23,826 bases of DNA from Bacteroidales bacterium (GCA_004555955.1 SFJG01000029.1:1-23826); one strand, 5' to 3'; positions 8,701-17,168 are shown, counted from the first letter of the stretch. Numbers and translations are program-made. Notes: generated by a model not told the origin, from the letters alone.

Positions 8701-11213
8701 AATGGAACCTGTCGAAGCAACGCAACAACGCCACTTCGAAAGGCTACGATGCTTCTAAAATTCGCAACTTCGGTTACCAAAACGGTAAACTATATTGCGT
8801 ATATAACAATAACCAAATCAAGGTGCTCAACGCACAAACCGGTGAAGACCTCGGCAACCTCAAGAAGGGTTCTATCATCAAAGGCGGAAACCTCGAACTC
8901 AGCGACGTCAAGTGCTTCCAAAACCACATCGTGGCTTGTAACCGCGCTCTTCCCGGAGAAGAATTCCGCGTTTACGTATGGGACGACGACACCAAAGAAC
9001 CATACTTGCTCTATAATACCAATGAATTCGGTAGCATGGCAAGCATCGGCGACTGCCTCGACGTTGCTCAAAACTGCAACTTCGACACCAACCTTTGGTT
9101 GAACTTCTGCAGCGATACCGGGTCGAAAACCACGGTGCTTGAATTCCATCGCGATTCTTCCGGCGTTTGGAGTCGTTACGAAGTCAACGTCACCAGCGAC
9201 GGCACAAACTACTTCCACGCAGGCGATAACGCACGCGCTTATCCTAACGGCGGCGTGTGGTGGATTGACGGCAACGATTGCCAACCTACATACTTTGTGC
9301 GCTGCTCAAATGGCATCCAACCGTCGAAGACGCACCCCGTAGCCAATGAAACTTGGGGCGGCTCGCACCATGAATTCACCTATCGTGGAAACGTCTACAC
9401 CATTGCTCCGGTATTTGACGACCGCATCGAAGGCAACACCGACTCTTATTATAAAGGTGGAAAAATGCGCCTCGAATTGCTTACAAACTATAACTACGCA
9501 AAACTCTACGACCGCGGATACTATCCTGCAGAAGGTCTTGGCGACGTGCAAAACCCCGACTGCACGGCCGACTGTATGTTTAACACCGACAAGCAAACCT
9601 ACGGTGAACTTTGGGTGTTCTCTACCAATCAAGGCATTGCTTACTACGCTTGGGGTGATGTGCCTCCACAAAACCCGGAACCGGTAGAAATCCTCACACC
9701 GACAATTACGGCAAGTGCATCCTCGCTCAACTTCGAAACGACGGCTTATTCGGAAAAATCTGCAACCGTAACGATTTCCGGTCAAAAACTTACCGGCGAC
9801 ATCAACCTTGCTGTGTCGGGGGCTAATGCGGGAGCGTTCAGCTTAAGTAAATCGACGATTTCTAAGGATGAACTCTCGGCGGATGTCGTTGTGACATTCT
9901 CTCCGGATAAAGCAGGAACATATTCGGCTACGCTGACGGCTTCGAGTGTCGGCGCTAAGGCTGTGACTGTTTCGCTCACAGGTACGGCTACGGCGAAAAT
10001 GGATTTCGACGACAACGTAACAATGCTTACCGAAGGTTGGGTCTACAGCGCAACTAAGGGCAACACTGCCGAAGCTTCTTGGCTCTCGCTCGTTGCTCCG
10101 CTCACCCGCGACATCGCTTACCACAACGGAAAGCTCTACGTCGCTAAGGGTAATGGTTCGGAGTTTGGCATCGCCATAGTCAACGCAACCACAGGTGCGA
10201 AAATCGGCGATTTGAACGTTGAAGGCATATCAGGCGGAACTTATCCTATCGGCGGTCTGAATGTGATTGGCGGAAAACTTATCGCATCTTGCTCGGCTGC
10301 TGCGAACCACAACCTTAAGGTGTATATGTGGAACGACGACTCGTCGGCTCCGACTACGATTCTCGACTCCGAACCCGCTGCTCGCGGCAGCATCATTGCC
10401 GGCGACCGCGTAAATGTTTCGGGCGACTTGACAAACGGCAAACTTATATTCTCCGACGGTGCGAAAATCGTTACTTATGCAGTGACCAACAGCTCGGTAG
10501 CCACCACGCCTACAATCCTCACTTTAGCAAAGTCGCTCGGTTCATACCGCGGACTTGCCGACATAACTCTTATGAGTGACGGTACATATTGGTTGACAGC
10601 GAAAGATAATCCTCCTACGCACATTGCAGCCGACGGCTCTATCATCGAGACAGTCAATGCAACATATGCTAACGGCTATGCCGTAGGTGCTAAAATTATC
10701 GATTTCGGCACAAATAAGTATATGGCAGCGATGACCTACCTCAATGCGTCGAATTCGACACTTGCCGATGGTGCGTTCACCTTTACCAACATCACCGGCG
10801 GAATCAACGTCAACGAGCCGCAAACATATCCGCAAAATGCCACTACCGGTCTCGGAGCAACGCGCAACGCCAACTTTACGCAATCGATCATCAGTGCAGT
10901 CGAAGACAACACGTTGAAAATCTGGGCATTGTCGTCATACCAAGGTATTGGTTATTGGTATTACAACGGCGAAAGTCAATCGGCAGTTGAGACAATCAGC
11001 GCCGGCGCAATGCGAATCGGCTACAACGGACGCGAAGTCAGCGTAACGGGTGCCGACGCAGCACGCATCAGCGTATACTCGACCTCCGGCGCAATGGTAG
11101 CCGACGTACGCGGCGAAAACGCGCTCAACGTATCGTTGCTCGCACGCGGCGTCTACATCGTCCGCGCCATCGACCGCAACGGCAACATCGCTACAAGCAA
11201 GATACTCAGGTGA
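5775..11213 (+). CDS. Very large secreted GH43 protein with three tandem propeller-like modules, Ig-like domain and T9SS sorting tail
   Basis: 1812 aa. Signal peptide 1-22. GH43 domain about 24-315, with probable catalytic residues D33 (FADPYI), D136 (KSIDSH) and E196 (VNEGPN). Three tandem modules begin at W322, W650 and W977 and share WNxS, NFxYxNGKLxCVY, INAxTGxxLG-type blades, YPxxGxxWIDG and WGxSHHEF-like motifs. An Ig-like domain spans about 1304-1408, ending LTGTATAK. A divergent fourth propeller-like segment covers about 1409-1735. A C-terminal type A T9SS sorting domain (about 1740-1812) contains ISVYSTSGAMV and ARGVYIVRAI. Inferred role: surface-attached or released enzyme on arabinose- or xylose-containing glycans, with the modules perhaps binding substrate. 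The frameshifted gene at the left edge is a paralogue with a single module. No SusC/D partner is nearby. The exact GH43 specificity cannot be read from sequence alone. Confidence 0.88.
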   Translation: MRTFVTTVMLFAITLLTATAHAEIRQSQVNFADPYILLDGDYYYAYGTNHGDGIEVWRSKDLTGWEYHGLALHKDNCTEKQWFWAPEVYHKNGKYYMYFSANEHLFVATSNSPLGPFVQQGSYQVKNLIGSEKSIDSHVFFDDDGSAWLFFVRFTDGNCIWSCKLNSDLITPVVGTLKKCINVSQSWEQALGRVNEGPNVVKHNGIYYLTYSANDYQSQNYGVGYATSSSIGSGSWSKYSGNPILMKVEDLVGTGHHTLFKDKSGALKIAFHAHNSTSSVHPRKLYIGDVYFDGNVLRYNFGKQTLRPLGRTEALGYLEEKWNVSEKRANATSKGYDATKIRNFCYQNGKLYCVYNNSEIIILNATTGAYLGKLKEGDICTGGTLKFCDVKCFDGHIVACNLATAAKGEELRLYCWDDDTQDPTLIYNSTNLYGASRLGDCMEIAPDSGWADNLWINFANDDGTTCRVFELHRTTEGWAENDWVVTTDGTNRYAAGGSVRAYPNGGLWWIDGLAANPSFFYINNGKLRRNIEITDVGSWGSCHHEFTFRGFKYNVNLKYDNRLNGRCRLQVDDAGDYSHTTFLGEFPADGLGSTTKNANGTGDVIVDTDGTNYVQIWVLSSEQGLCCYSQGDVPKNQAVMSGDFLPVEKWNFSQAAGNASEVGFDATKINNFCYGNGKLFCVYDHSAIKVLDAQTGAYLGDMSLGDAVTGGTYTLSDVSFVDGHLFACNYATEGQQLRIYQWENEQRDADLMYSTTDFMGATSLGRNMQFNKGATYSGPLWISFGNDNGAEFKIIEFHRMSDGNWEQKKSIVTADGSSRLVVGDNARVYPWDGPFWIDGNDCKPTFVAANSDGKIVPVCTVPTTDSWGASHAEFYWGEKKISANLRFDDKANGRAQLIHDQTGDYATTAEFAVFPAAGLGSTQNTSGAADVIVRTDESSYFEGWVFSEGQGIAYYNFGTVLRVEPTEFGAIKPVEKWNLSKQRNNATSKGYDASKIRNFGYQNGKLYCVYNNNQIKVLNAQTGEDLGNLKKGSIIKGGNLELSDVKCFQNHIVACNRALPGEEFRVYVWDDDTKEPYLLYNTNEFGSMASIGDCLDVAQNCNFDTNLWLNFCSDTGSKTTVLEFHRDSSGVWSRYEVNVTSDGTNYFHAGDNARAYPNGGVWWIDGNDCQPTYFVRCSNGIQPSKTHPVANETWGGSHHEFTYRGNVYTIAPVFDDRIEGNTDSYYKGGKMRLELLTNYNYAKLYDRGYYPAEGLGDVQNPDCTADCMFNTDKQTYGELWVFSTNQGIAYYAWGDVPPQNPEPVEILTPTITASASSLNFETTAYSEKSATVTISGQKLTGDINLAVSGANAGAFSLSKSTISKDELSADVVVTFSPDKAGTYSATLTASSVGAKAVTVSLTGTATAKMDFDDNVTMLTEGWVYSATKGNTAEASWLSLVAPLTRDIAYHNGKLYVAKGNGSEFGIAIVNATTGAKIGDLNVEGISGGTYPIGGLNVIGGKLIASCSAAANHNLKVYMWNDDSSAPTTILDSEPAARGSIIAGDRVNVSGDLTNGKLIFSDGAKIVTYAVTNSSVATTPTILTLAKSLGSYRGLADITLMSDGTYWLTAKDNPPTHIAADGSIIETVNATYANGYAVGAKIIDFGTNKYMAAMTYLNASNSTLADGAFTFTNITGGINVNEPQTYPQNATTGLGATRNANFTQSIISAVEDNTLKIWALSSYQGIGYWYYNGESQSAVETISAGAMRIGYNGREVSVTGADAARISVYSTSGAMVADVRGENALNVSLLARGVYIVRAIDRNGNIATSKILR

Positions 11214-11258
11214 GAGGTAAGAGGTAAGAGGTAAGAGGAAAGAGAAAAGAGGTAAGAG
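11214..11258 (+). repeat. Six tandem heptanucleotide units (gaggtaa and variants) directly after the stop codon
   Basis: The units are gaggtaa x3, gaggaaa, gagaaaa, gaggtaa, then a partial gag. They begin one base after the TGA stop of the large GH43 gene. The last units form the 5' arm of the downstream terminator hairpin. Confidence 0.9.
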
Positions 11259-11295
11259 CGGGCGAACTTGGCTCACTCTTACCTCTTTCTTTTTT
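11246..11295 (+). terminator. Intrinsic terminator of the large GH43 gene
   Basis: A 13-bp perfect stem pairs AAAGAGGTAAGAG (11246-11258) with CTCTTACCTCTTT (11276-11288) around a 17-nt loop, followed by a T-rich run (CTTTTTT). The 3' arm can also pair with earlier copies of the heptamer, giving alternative registers. Confidence 0.8.
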
Positions 11296-11319
11296 ATGTC
11301 TTTTTCTGTATTCTATAAA

Positions 11320-11351
11320 TTTGTTTTTGCGAGCATTTTGCAGTAATTTTG
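11320..11351 (+). promoter_or_regulatory. Bacteroidota promoter for the tricorn-protease gene
   Basis: TTTG at 11320-11323, a 20-nt spacer, and TAATTTTG at 11344-11351 match the TTTG / TAnnTTTG consensus exactly, 29 nt before the ATG at 11381. Confidence 0.75.
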
Positions 11352-11380
11352 CCGTCTAAAGACAAGAAAACAAATCGATT

Positions 11381-14300
11381 ATGAAGAAAACGATAATTAC
11401 GGTTGTTGCATCGTTGGCAACTGTTAGTGCAATGGCAGAAACGCCGTTGTGGATGCGCTATGCGGCAATTTCACCCAATGGGGAGGAGATTGCTTTTTGT
11501 TATAAAGGTGATATTTATAAAGTCGACGTCAACGGCGGCGAGGCTCGTCGGTTGACTACCCAAGAATCGTACGAAACGATGCCGGTGTGGTCGCCTGACG
11601 GACGTCAGATTGCTTTTGCGAGTGACCGTTTCGGGAACTTGGATATATTCGTAATGCAATCGACGGGCGGTCAGGCAAAGCGATTGACTTATTATTCCGG
11701 AGCGGAACGTCCATGGGCATTTTCGGAGGATGGTAAAAATGTAATCTTCTCGGCATCGATTTTCGACCCGGCAGAGAGTGCGTTGGCACCCGAAACGGTG
11801 ATGACTGAACTCTATGAGGTGTCGATCGAGGGAGGTCGGTTGCATCAGTTGCTTGCAACGCCTGCCGAAATGGTGTCGTTCTGCGGCAAGAAGATGCTTT
11901 ATCAAGACGTGAAAGGTTTTGAGAACCAATGGCGTAAGCATCACACATCGTCGGTGACTCGCGACATTTGGGAATATGACTTCGTCAGCGGACGTCATAC
12001 GAATTTGACCGAGCACGCCGGCGAAGACCGCAATCCGTTGTATAGCCCGGACGGAAAAACTATGTATCTTCTGAGCGAGCGCGATGGCGGTTCGATGAAT
12101 GTCTATTCGATGCCTGTAGTGAAGGGCGGCAAGGTTAGCGCAGTTACGTCGTTCAAGACGCATCCGGTGCGTTTCCTCTCGATGAGCAAGTCGGGTAAGT
12201 TGTGCTACACCTACGATGGCGAAATCTATACGCAACTGCCGCCGGCAAAGCCTGCGAAAGTTAAGATAAGCATAATCGACGACGGTGCCGATTTGCCGAA
12301 GACGATAGGCATAAGTAGTGGCGTGACGGCTGCAGTGCCGTCGGCCGACGGCAAGCAGGTGGCTTTTGTGTCGCGTGGCGAGGTTTTTGTCACTTCCGTG
12401 GAATATCCGACAACCAAGCGTATCACCACAACCGAAACGGGAGAAGCTGACGTATGCTTTGCTCCCGACAATCGTTCGATTGCATACGCTGCGGAACGTA
12501 ATGGCGTGTGGGGCATCTATCGTGCAACCATCAAGCGTAGCGAAGACCTGAACTTCCCGAATGCAACACTCGTCGACGAAGAGCGTTTGACGCCCGACGA
12601 CGGTATCGACCGTGAGTCGCCGAAGTTCTCGCCCGACGGGAAAAAACTCGCCTTTATCGAGGGCGAAAACAAACTGATGGTAATTGATTTGGACAGCCGA
12701 AAGATTCAGCAAGTGACCGACGGGTCGCTCTGGTTCGAATTCGGATTCAGTTACAGTTGGTCGCCCGACAGCAAATGGTTTGCGTTGGAAATTATCGGAA
12801 ACGGTCACGACCCGTACAGCGATGTGGCAATCGTCAAGGCAGACGGCAGCCAAAAGCCGATAAACATTACGCAAAGCGGCTATTTCAGCTCGAATCCGAA
12901 GTGGACACTCGATGGCAATGCCGTGATGTTTACAACCGACCGCTACGGAATGCGCAGCCATGCTTCATGGGGCTCGCTCAACGACGTTATGCTCGTGTTT
13001 ATGAATCAAGATGCCTACGACAAATATCGTCTGAACAAGGAGGACTACGAACTGCTTAAGGAACTTGAGAAAGAGCAAAAGAAGAATGCGTCGAAGGACG
13101 AAGATAAGGATAAAGACAAAAAGGATAAGAAGGATAAAAAAGACAAAAAAGACAAAAAAGAGTCGGCATCCGATGACGAAACGAAAGATATCAACGTTGA
13201 AATCGATGGCATTGAAGACCGAATTGTGCGCTTGACCGGCAATTCTTCGAAAATCGCCGATGCCGTAGTGACGAAGGACGCTGATAAGTTGTTCTTCTTG
13301 TCGTCGTTCGAAAAAGGTTATGACTTGTGGAAGATTGACCTTCGCGAGCACAAGACGAGTCTAATCAAGAAACTTGACGCTTCGTGGGCTAAGTTGGAGC
13401 TCGACCAAAAGGGCGACAACCTGTTCATTCTCGGTAGCGGTTCGATGCAAAAGATGGGTGTCGTAGGCGAAAAACTCGACAAAATATCGTTCTCGACAAC
13501 GATGACTTTCGACTGTGCAGCTGAACGCGACTACATGTTCGAGCACGTTTGCCGCCAAGAGGCACGCCATTTCTATAACACCAATATGCATGGCGTTGAT
13601 TGGAAGAAAATGACAGCGGCTTATAAGAAATTCTTGCCGCACATCAACAATAACTACGACTTCGCCGAAATGCTCAGCGAAATGCTTGGCGAACTCAACG
13701 TGTCGCACACCGGTAGCAGTTATCGTCCCGGCTCGTCGGGCGACGCAACGGCAAACCTTGGTTTGTTCTACGATTGGAACTATACCGGCAAGGGTATGCT
13801 CGTTACGGAAGTGGTCGAGGGAGGTCCGTTCGACCGCGCTTCGTCGAAGGTTAAGAAAGGCGTTGTTGTGGAGAAAATTAATGGCGAAGCGTTCGATAGT
13901 CAGTCGAAATTCTTCAGTCTTCTCAACAAACTGACCGGCAAAAAGACACTGATTTCGCTGCGCGACCAAGCAACCGGCGATACATGGGACGAAGTGATAA
14001 AGCCGATTACCAACGGCAAATTCAATGAATTGCTCTACAAGCGTTGGGTGGTCAATCGTGCTGAAGACGTTCGCAAATGGTCGAACGGCCGTTTGGGTTA
14101 CGTCCACATAGAATCGATGAACGACGACAGTTTTCGCACAATCTATTCCGACATTCTCGGCAAGTATAATAAGTGTGAGGGCATCGTTGTCGACACACGC
14201 TTTAACGGAGGAGGACGTTTGCACGAAGATATCGAAATTTTGCTCAGCGGCGAAAAATATCTCACGCAAGAATATCGTGGACGTGAATCCTGCGATATGC

Positions 14301-14653
14301 CGAGCCGTCGCTGGAACAAGCCTTCGATTATGTTGCAATGCGAAGCCAACTATTCGAACGCACACGGCACTCCGTGGGTTTATAAATACAAAAAACTCGG
14401 TAAACTCGTCGGAGCTCCCGTACCGGGTACGATGACCAGTGTGTCGTGGGAAAACTTGCAAGACCGCTCGTTGATTTTCGGTACACCGATTATCGGCTAT
14501 CGCACGGCGCAAGGCAATTTCCTCGAGAACACACAACTCGAGCCTGATATCCTCGTGCTCAATGCGCCTGAGACCATCGTTAAAGGCGAGGACAGCCAGT
14601 TGCGTACGGCTGTCGACGAGCTTCTTAAGGAAATCGACGCTCGTAAGAAATAG
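11381..14653 (+). CDS. Tricorn-type S41 serine protease (PD40 propeller, PDZ, C-terminal protease core)
   Basis: 1090 aa. A signal peptide (1-19, ending SAMA) indicates export, unlike cytosolic archaeal tricorn. PD40/WD40-like propeller repeats (SPNGEEIAFCYKG, SPDGRQIAFASDR, SPDGKKLAFIEG) fill about 20-700. A PDZ domain follows at about 795-880, then the S41-like core to the end. By comparison with archaeal tricorn (catalytic Ser745, His746, Ser965, Glu1023) the likely equivalents are S775-H776 (NVSHTG), S992 (NYSNAH) and E1049 (FLENT), with matching spacing, so the enzyme is probably active. A lysine/aspartate-rich linker (about 573-593), encoded by near-repeats of AAAAAGGAC type, interrupts the second propeller. 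Likely role: trimming peptides in the periplasm or at the envelope. The GT-C-like gene follows after 24 nt. Confidence 0.9.
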   Translation: MKKTIITVVASLATVSAMAETPLWMRYAAISPNGEEIAFCYKGDIYKVDVNGGEARRLTTQESYETMPVWSPDGRQIAFASDRFGNLDIFVMQSTGGQAKRLTYYSGAERPWAFSEDGKNVIFSASIFDPAESALAPETVMTELYEVSIEGGRLHQLLATPAEMVSFCGKKMLYQDVKGFENQWRKHHTSSVTRDIWEYDFVSGRHTNLTEHAGEDRNPLYSPDGKTMYLLSERDGGSMNVYSMPVVKGGKVSAVTSFKTHPVRFLSMSKSGKLCYTYDGEIYTQLPPAKPAKVKISIIDDGADLPKTIGISSGVTAAVPSADGKQVAFVSRGEVFVTSVEYPTTKRITTTETGEADVCFAPDNRSIAYAAERNGVWGIYRATIKRSEDLNFPNATLVDEERLTPDDGIDRESPKFSPDGKKLAFIEGENKLMVIDLDSRKIQQVTDGSLWFEFGFSYSWSPDSKWFALEIIGNGHDPYSDVAIVKADGSQKPINITQSGYFSSNPKWTLDGNAVMFTTDRYGMRSHASWGSLNDVMLVFMNQDAYDKYRLNKEDYELLKELEKEQKKNASKDEDKDKDKKDKKDKKDKKDKKESASDDETKDINVEIDGIEDRIVRLTGNSSKIADAVVTKDADKLFFLSSFEKGYDLWKIDLREHKTSLIKKLDASWAKLELDQKGDNLFILGSGSMQKMGVVGEKLDKISFSTTMTFDCAAERDYMFEHVCRQEARHFYNTNMHGVDWKKMTAAYKKFLPHINNNYDFAEMLSEMLGELNVSHTGSSYRPGSSGDATANLGLFYDWNYTGKGMLVTEVVEGGPFDRASSKVKKGVVVEKINGEAFDSQSKFFSLLNKLTGKKTLISLRDQATGDTWDEVIKPITNGKFNELLYKRWVVNRAEDVRKWSNGRLGYVHIESMNDDSFRTIYSDILGKYNKCEGIVVDTRFNGGGRLHEDIEILLSGEKYLTQEYRGRESCDMPSRRWNKPSIMLQCEANYSNAHGTPWVYKYKKLGKLVGAPVPGTMTSVSWENLQDRSLIFGTPIIGYRTAQGNFLENTQLEPDILVLNAPETIVKGEDSQLRTAVDELLKEIDARKK
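13097..13159 (+). repeat. Lysine/aspartate-coding short tandem repeats inside the tricorn gene
   Basis: Imperfect 9-nt units encoding KKD/DKK repeat about five to six times (for example gataaaaaagacaaaaaa). They encode a highly charged linker between propeller strands. Being multiples of three, unit changes would not break the frame. Confidence 0.8.
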
Positions 14654-14677
14654 TTGAGGGAGAGCAGACTGTTGAAA

Positions 14678-16246
14678 ATGACAGCAAAACACGTCAATTC
14701 GATGCCTGTTGGCAAAGTTTATCGGACGTCGGCATCCCTACTATCCGTAATCGTTGTTCTTGTTGTAGCGTTGTCTTTTCGCGTGTATTACATCTCGCAA
14801 AAAGCAAGCCTCGAAGGCGACGAACTGACGTCGCTGACGTTGGCTTACAACGCAACGGGGTGGGGCGATGATGCCTACGCTGCGGATTCGGTCTACACGG
14901 CGCAGCAACTCCGACAGTCTCTATACGTAGACGACCGAGGCGGATTGGAAGGCTATGCCGACGACATCGCATCGCTATGGCGCGACAACCGCGACGGCTC
15001 ACATGCTTCGCTCTACTATATGGCTTTGCGCACTGCGCTCATCGGTCAGAATGTGCCCGATATTCGCCCTGTCATTATTCGTGCCTTCGGGCTGAACCTG
15101 CTCTTTTTCGTGGCATCGTTCGTCGCTATGCTATGGTTGCTACGGCAACTCTTTCCCGGGCGGCGCTATTTGACGGCAGTGCTATTGGCGGCGGCATACC
15201 TCAATCCGGCAGCGATTTCCACCACGTTGCTCGTCCGCGAATATCAGTTGGCTGAAGCGCTGATGGTGGCATTTACAGCCGCTACCGTTGCGCTTTGTAT
15301 GTATGCGAAGAGCCACGGCAGAATAAAGACGAGCCATACTGTTTTTGTCGCCTTATCGGCGGCGGCTTTGGTTTCGGCAGGCTATTTCAATGCAGTCTAT
15401 GCCGTGCTCTTGTGCGTGGCTTCCTATGCGTATTGCCGACGACTGTTGCCGCTTTGTGCGCAGTTATCTTTCCCGGCAATAATTGTTGTTGCCGTCATTC
15501 TTTGCAAAGTTTTTTATTCGGGATTCTTCAACTTCCTTTCCGACGACCGAACGACCGACGTGGCGACTATGCTGTCGGGAGGCAACACATGGGCACACTT
15601 ATATTACGGTTGCACGAAATGCGTCAAGATGATGTCGCTCGACGTCTTAGGCTTGCCGCTTACGGCGCTCGTTGCAGTGCTTGCGATAGTCAGTATGTGG
15701 CGCGGCAAGAAAGCGGAAATGCCATTCGAACGGGTGTCGGTGTGCGTCGCAATTTGGTTCGTTTTGGCGATGATACTTGCTCCGTGGAAGCTGAATCGCT
15801 ATGTGTGTGCCGCCGTGCCGATTTTGGCGGCATGCAGTGTGTGGTGGGTTTGCGAAATTTCTCGTCCCAAGCACAAAACAGTTGCCGTCTTTGCCGTGCT
15901 GTTGCTTGTCGGCAACACATTGTTTGCCGATAGGGTAGACTATTTGAACAATGAGTCGGTCGATTTTCCGAATGATAAATGCGTTGTGCTCTATGGCAAA
16001 ACTCCCGGCGACCGCAATATGTTGACTCTCCTGATTCCTCATCTTTCTGACGGGCAGCAGTGCGTGGTTGTGTCGAACATTGCCGACGTCGGTCGCTTTG
16101 TTGACGCCGATACGGCGAGTGTGTTTGCCGATTCGGCGTTGCCCGAACTGAGCAATTCGCCTTTGTTGGCGGATTCGCAACCATTTAACCCCTGGCTGAG
16201 TCGCTACAACATTTTGCTGCAAAAAGCAAGTACATCCGAACGCTAA
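14678..16246 (+). CDS. Multi-pass membrane protein resembling GT-C glycosyltransferases
   Basis: 522 aa from ATG 14678. An upstream in-frame TTG at 14654 directly abuts the previous stop and is less likely. The first membrane segment (about 20-38) is followed by the acidic loop motif LEGDELTS with D48 and E49, the placement of the catalytic Asp in GT-C enzymes such as PMT/ArnT-type transferases. REYQLAEALMVAF further on also resembles these families. About nine to ten hydrophobic segments follow, then a soluble C-terminal tail of about 100 residues. Inferred role: sugar transfer from a polyprenyl-phosphate donor on the outer face of the inner membrane. Donor and acceptor are unknown. It lies 24 nt after the protease gene and is probably co-transcribed with it. 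An unrelated multi-pass protein cannot be excluded. Confidence 0.65.
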   Translation: MTAKHVNSMPVGKVYRTSASLLSVIVVLVVALSFRVYYISQKASLEGDELTSLTLAYNATGWGDDAYAADSVYTAQQLRQSLYVDDRGGLEGYADDIASLWRDNRDGSHASLYYMALRTALIGQNVPDIRPVIIRAFGLNLLFFVASFVAMLWLLRQLFPGRRYLTAVLLAAAYLNPAAISTTLLVREYQLAEALMVAFTAATVALCMYAKSHGRIKTSHTVFVALSAAALVSAGYFNAVYAVLLCVASYAYCRRLLPLCAQLSFPAIIVVAVILCKVFYSGFFNFLSDDRTTDVATMLSGGNTWAHLYYGCTKCVKMMSLDVLGLPLTALVAVLAIVSMWRGKKAEMPFERVSVCVAIWFVLAMILAPWKLNRYVCAAVPILAACSVWWVCEISRPKHKTVAVFAVLLLVGNTLFADRVDYLNNESVDFPNDKCVVLYGKTPGDRNMLTLLIPHLSDGQQCVVVSNIADVGRFVDADTASVFADSALPELSNSPLLADSQPFNPWLSRYNILLQKASTSER

Positions 16247-16280
16247 AAAACAGTGACATCATTTTTAGAATTTGATACTT

Positions 16281-17168
16281 ATGGCTATAAGTAAGAATGC
16301 GATAATCGGATATCCGGCGGGGATTATCACCGGCATCACTTATGGACTTAACCCGCTCTTTGCTATCCCGTTGATGGCACAAGGAGCGGCAATCGAGTCG
16401 ATATTGTTCTTTCGATATGCGATAGCGGTGCTGGTCTTGGGATGTTACCTGCTGATTCGAAGAGGGTTTGTCAAGTTGAGTATGCATCAAGTCTGGGTGT
16501 TGTTGGCGCTCGGGGTGCTGTATACGATGAGCAGTCTGTTGCTGTTTGAGTCATATCAATACATTGCCTCAGGCTTGGCAACCACCTTGGTGTTTCTCTA
16601 TCCGGTGATAGTGGCGCTCATAATGGTATTCTTGGGAGTAGTGCCGTCGTGGCCGGTATGGCTTGCAATAGCCGCCACGTTTGGAGGCGTAATTATGATG
16701 ACGCAAGGAGAAGCAGGGCATACAATCGACCCGTTGGGTGTGATTCTATCGATAGGGTCGGCAATCTCTTACTCACTATTTATCGTCATCATTAATCGAA
16801 ATCGCAAGATAGCCGACATCTCCAACACACTATTGACCTTTGCCACACTATGCGTAGGCGCAATAATCTTTCCGGTCAAGATGTTGCTCTCGGATGTAAC
16901 TATGATGAATGGAATCGAAGGCGTCGGGTCATGGTTTAACCTATTGGGATTAGCCATCTTGCCGACCATCGTATCGACGGCAACGCTGGCTTTGGCAACA
17001 CGCAACATCGGTGCAACGAAAGCGTCGGTGTTGGGCGTATTCGAGCCGATAACGGCTATGCTTGTCGGCACGCTAATGTTTGGCGAGCCATTGACTATGA
17101 GTATAATCGTGGGTATCAGCATCGCCATAGTGGCAGTAACCCTAATGATAAGCCTTACGAAAAGATAA
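16281..17168 (+). CDS. EamA/DMT-family transporter
   Basis: 295 aa from ATG 16281; the TTG three codons upstream is less likely. About ten hydrophobic segments form two repeated EamA halves (about 10-140 and 150-293). Typical features are the SLLLFESYQYIASGLATTLVFLYPVIVAL-type segment of the first half and the second-half ending GATKASVLGVFEPITAML with GEPLT. DMT carriers export amino acids, nucleotides or other small metabolites across the inner membrane; substrate cannot be inferred. It lies 34 nt after the GT-C-like gene and about 260 nt before pheA. The aromatic operon starts from its own promoter, so a role in aromatic amino acid export is only a guess. Confidence 0.88.
   Translation: MAISKNAIIGYPAGIITGITYGLNPLFAIPLMAQGAAIESILFFRYAIAVLVLGCYLLIRRGFVKLSMHQVWVLLALGVLYTMSSLLLFESYQYIASGLATTLVFLYPVIVALIMVFLGVVPSWPVWLAIAATFGGVIMMTQGEAGHTIDPLGVILSIGSAISYSLFIVIINRNRKIADISNTLLTFATLCVGAIIFPVKMLLSDVTMMNGIEGVGSWFNLLGLAILPTIVSTATLALATRNIGATKASVLGVFEPITAMLVGTLMFGEPLTMSIIVGISIAIVAVTLMISLTKR

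Noticed and set aside
11214..11258. Possible CRISPR-like array
   Set aside because: Units are only 7 nt without spacers; it is a simple tandem repeat. No CRISPR array or cas gene is seen in the window.
11471..12961. Long open frame (496 codons) antisense to the tricorn gene, and a similar 443-codon one at 13361-14692
   Set aside because: They mirror the codon pattern of the real gene on the opposite strand, show no recognisable domain, and lack a promoter; the plus-strand protein is clearly homologous to tricorn proteases.
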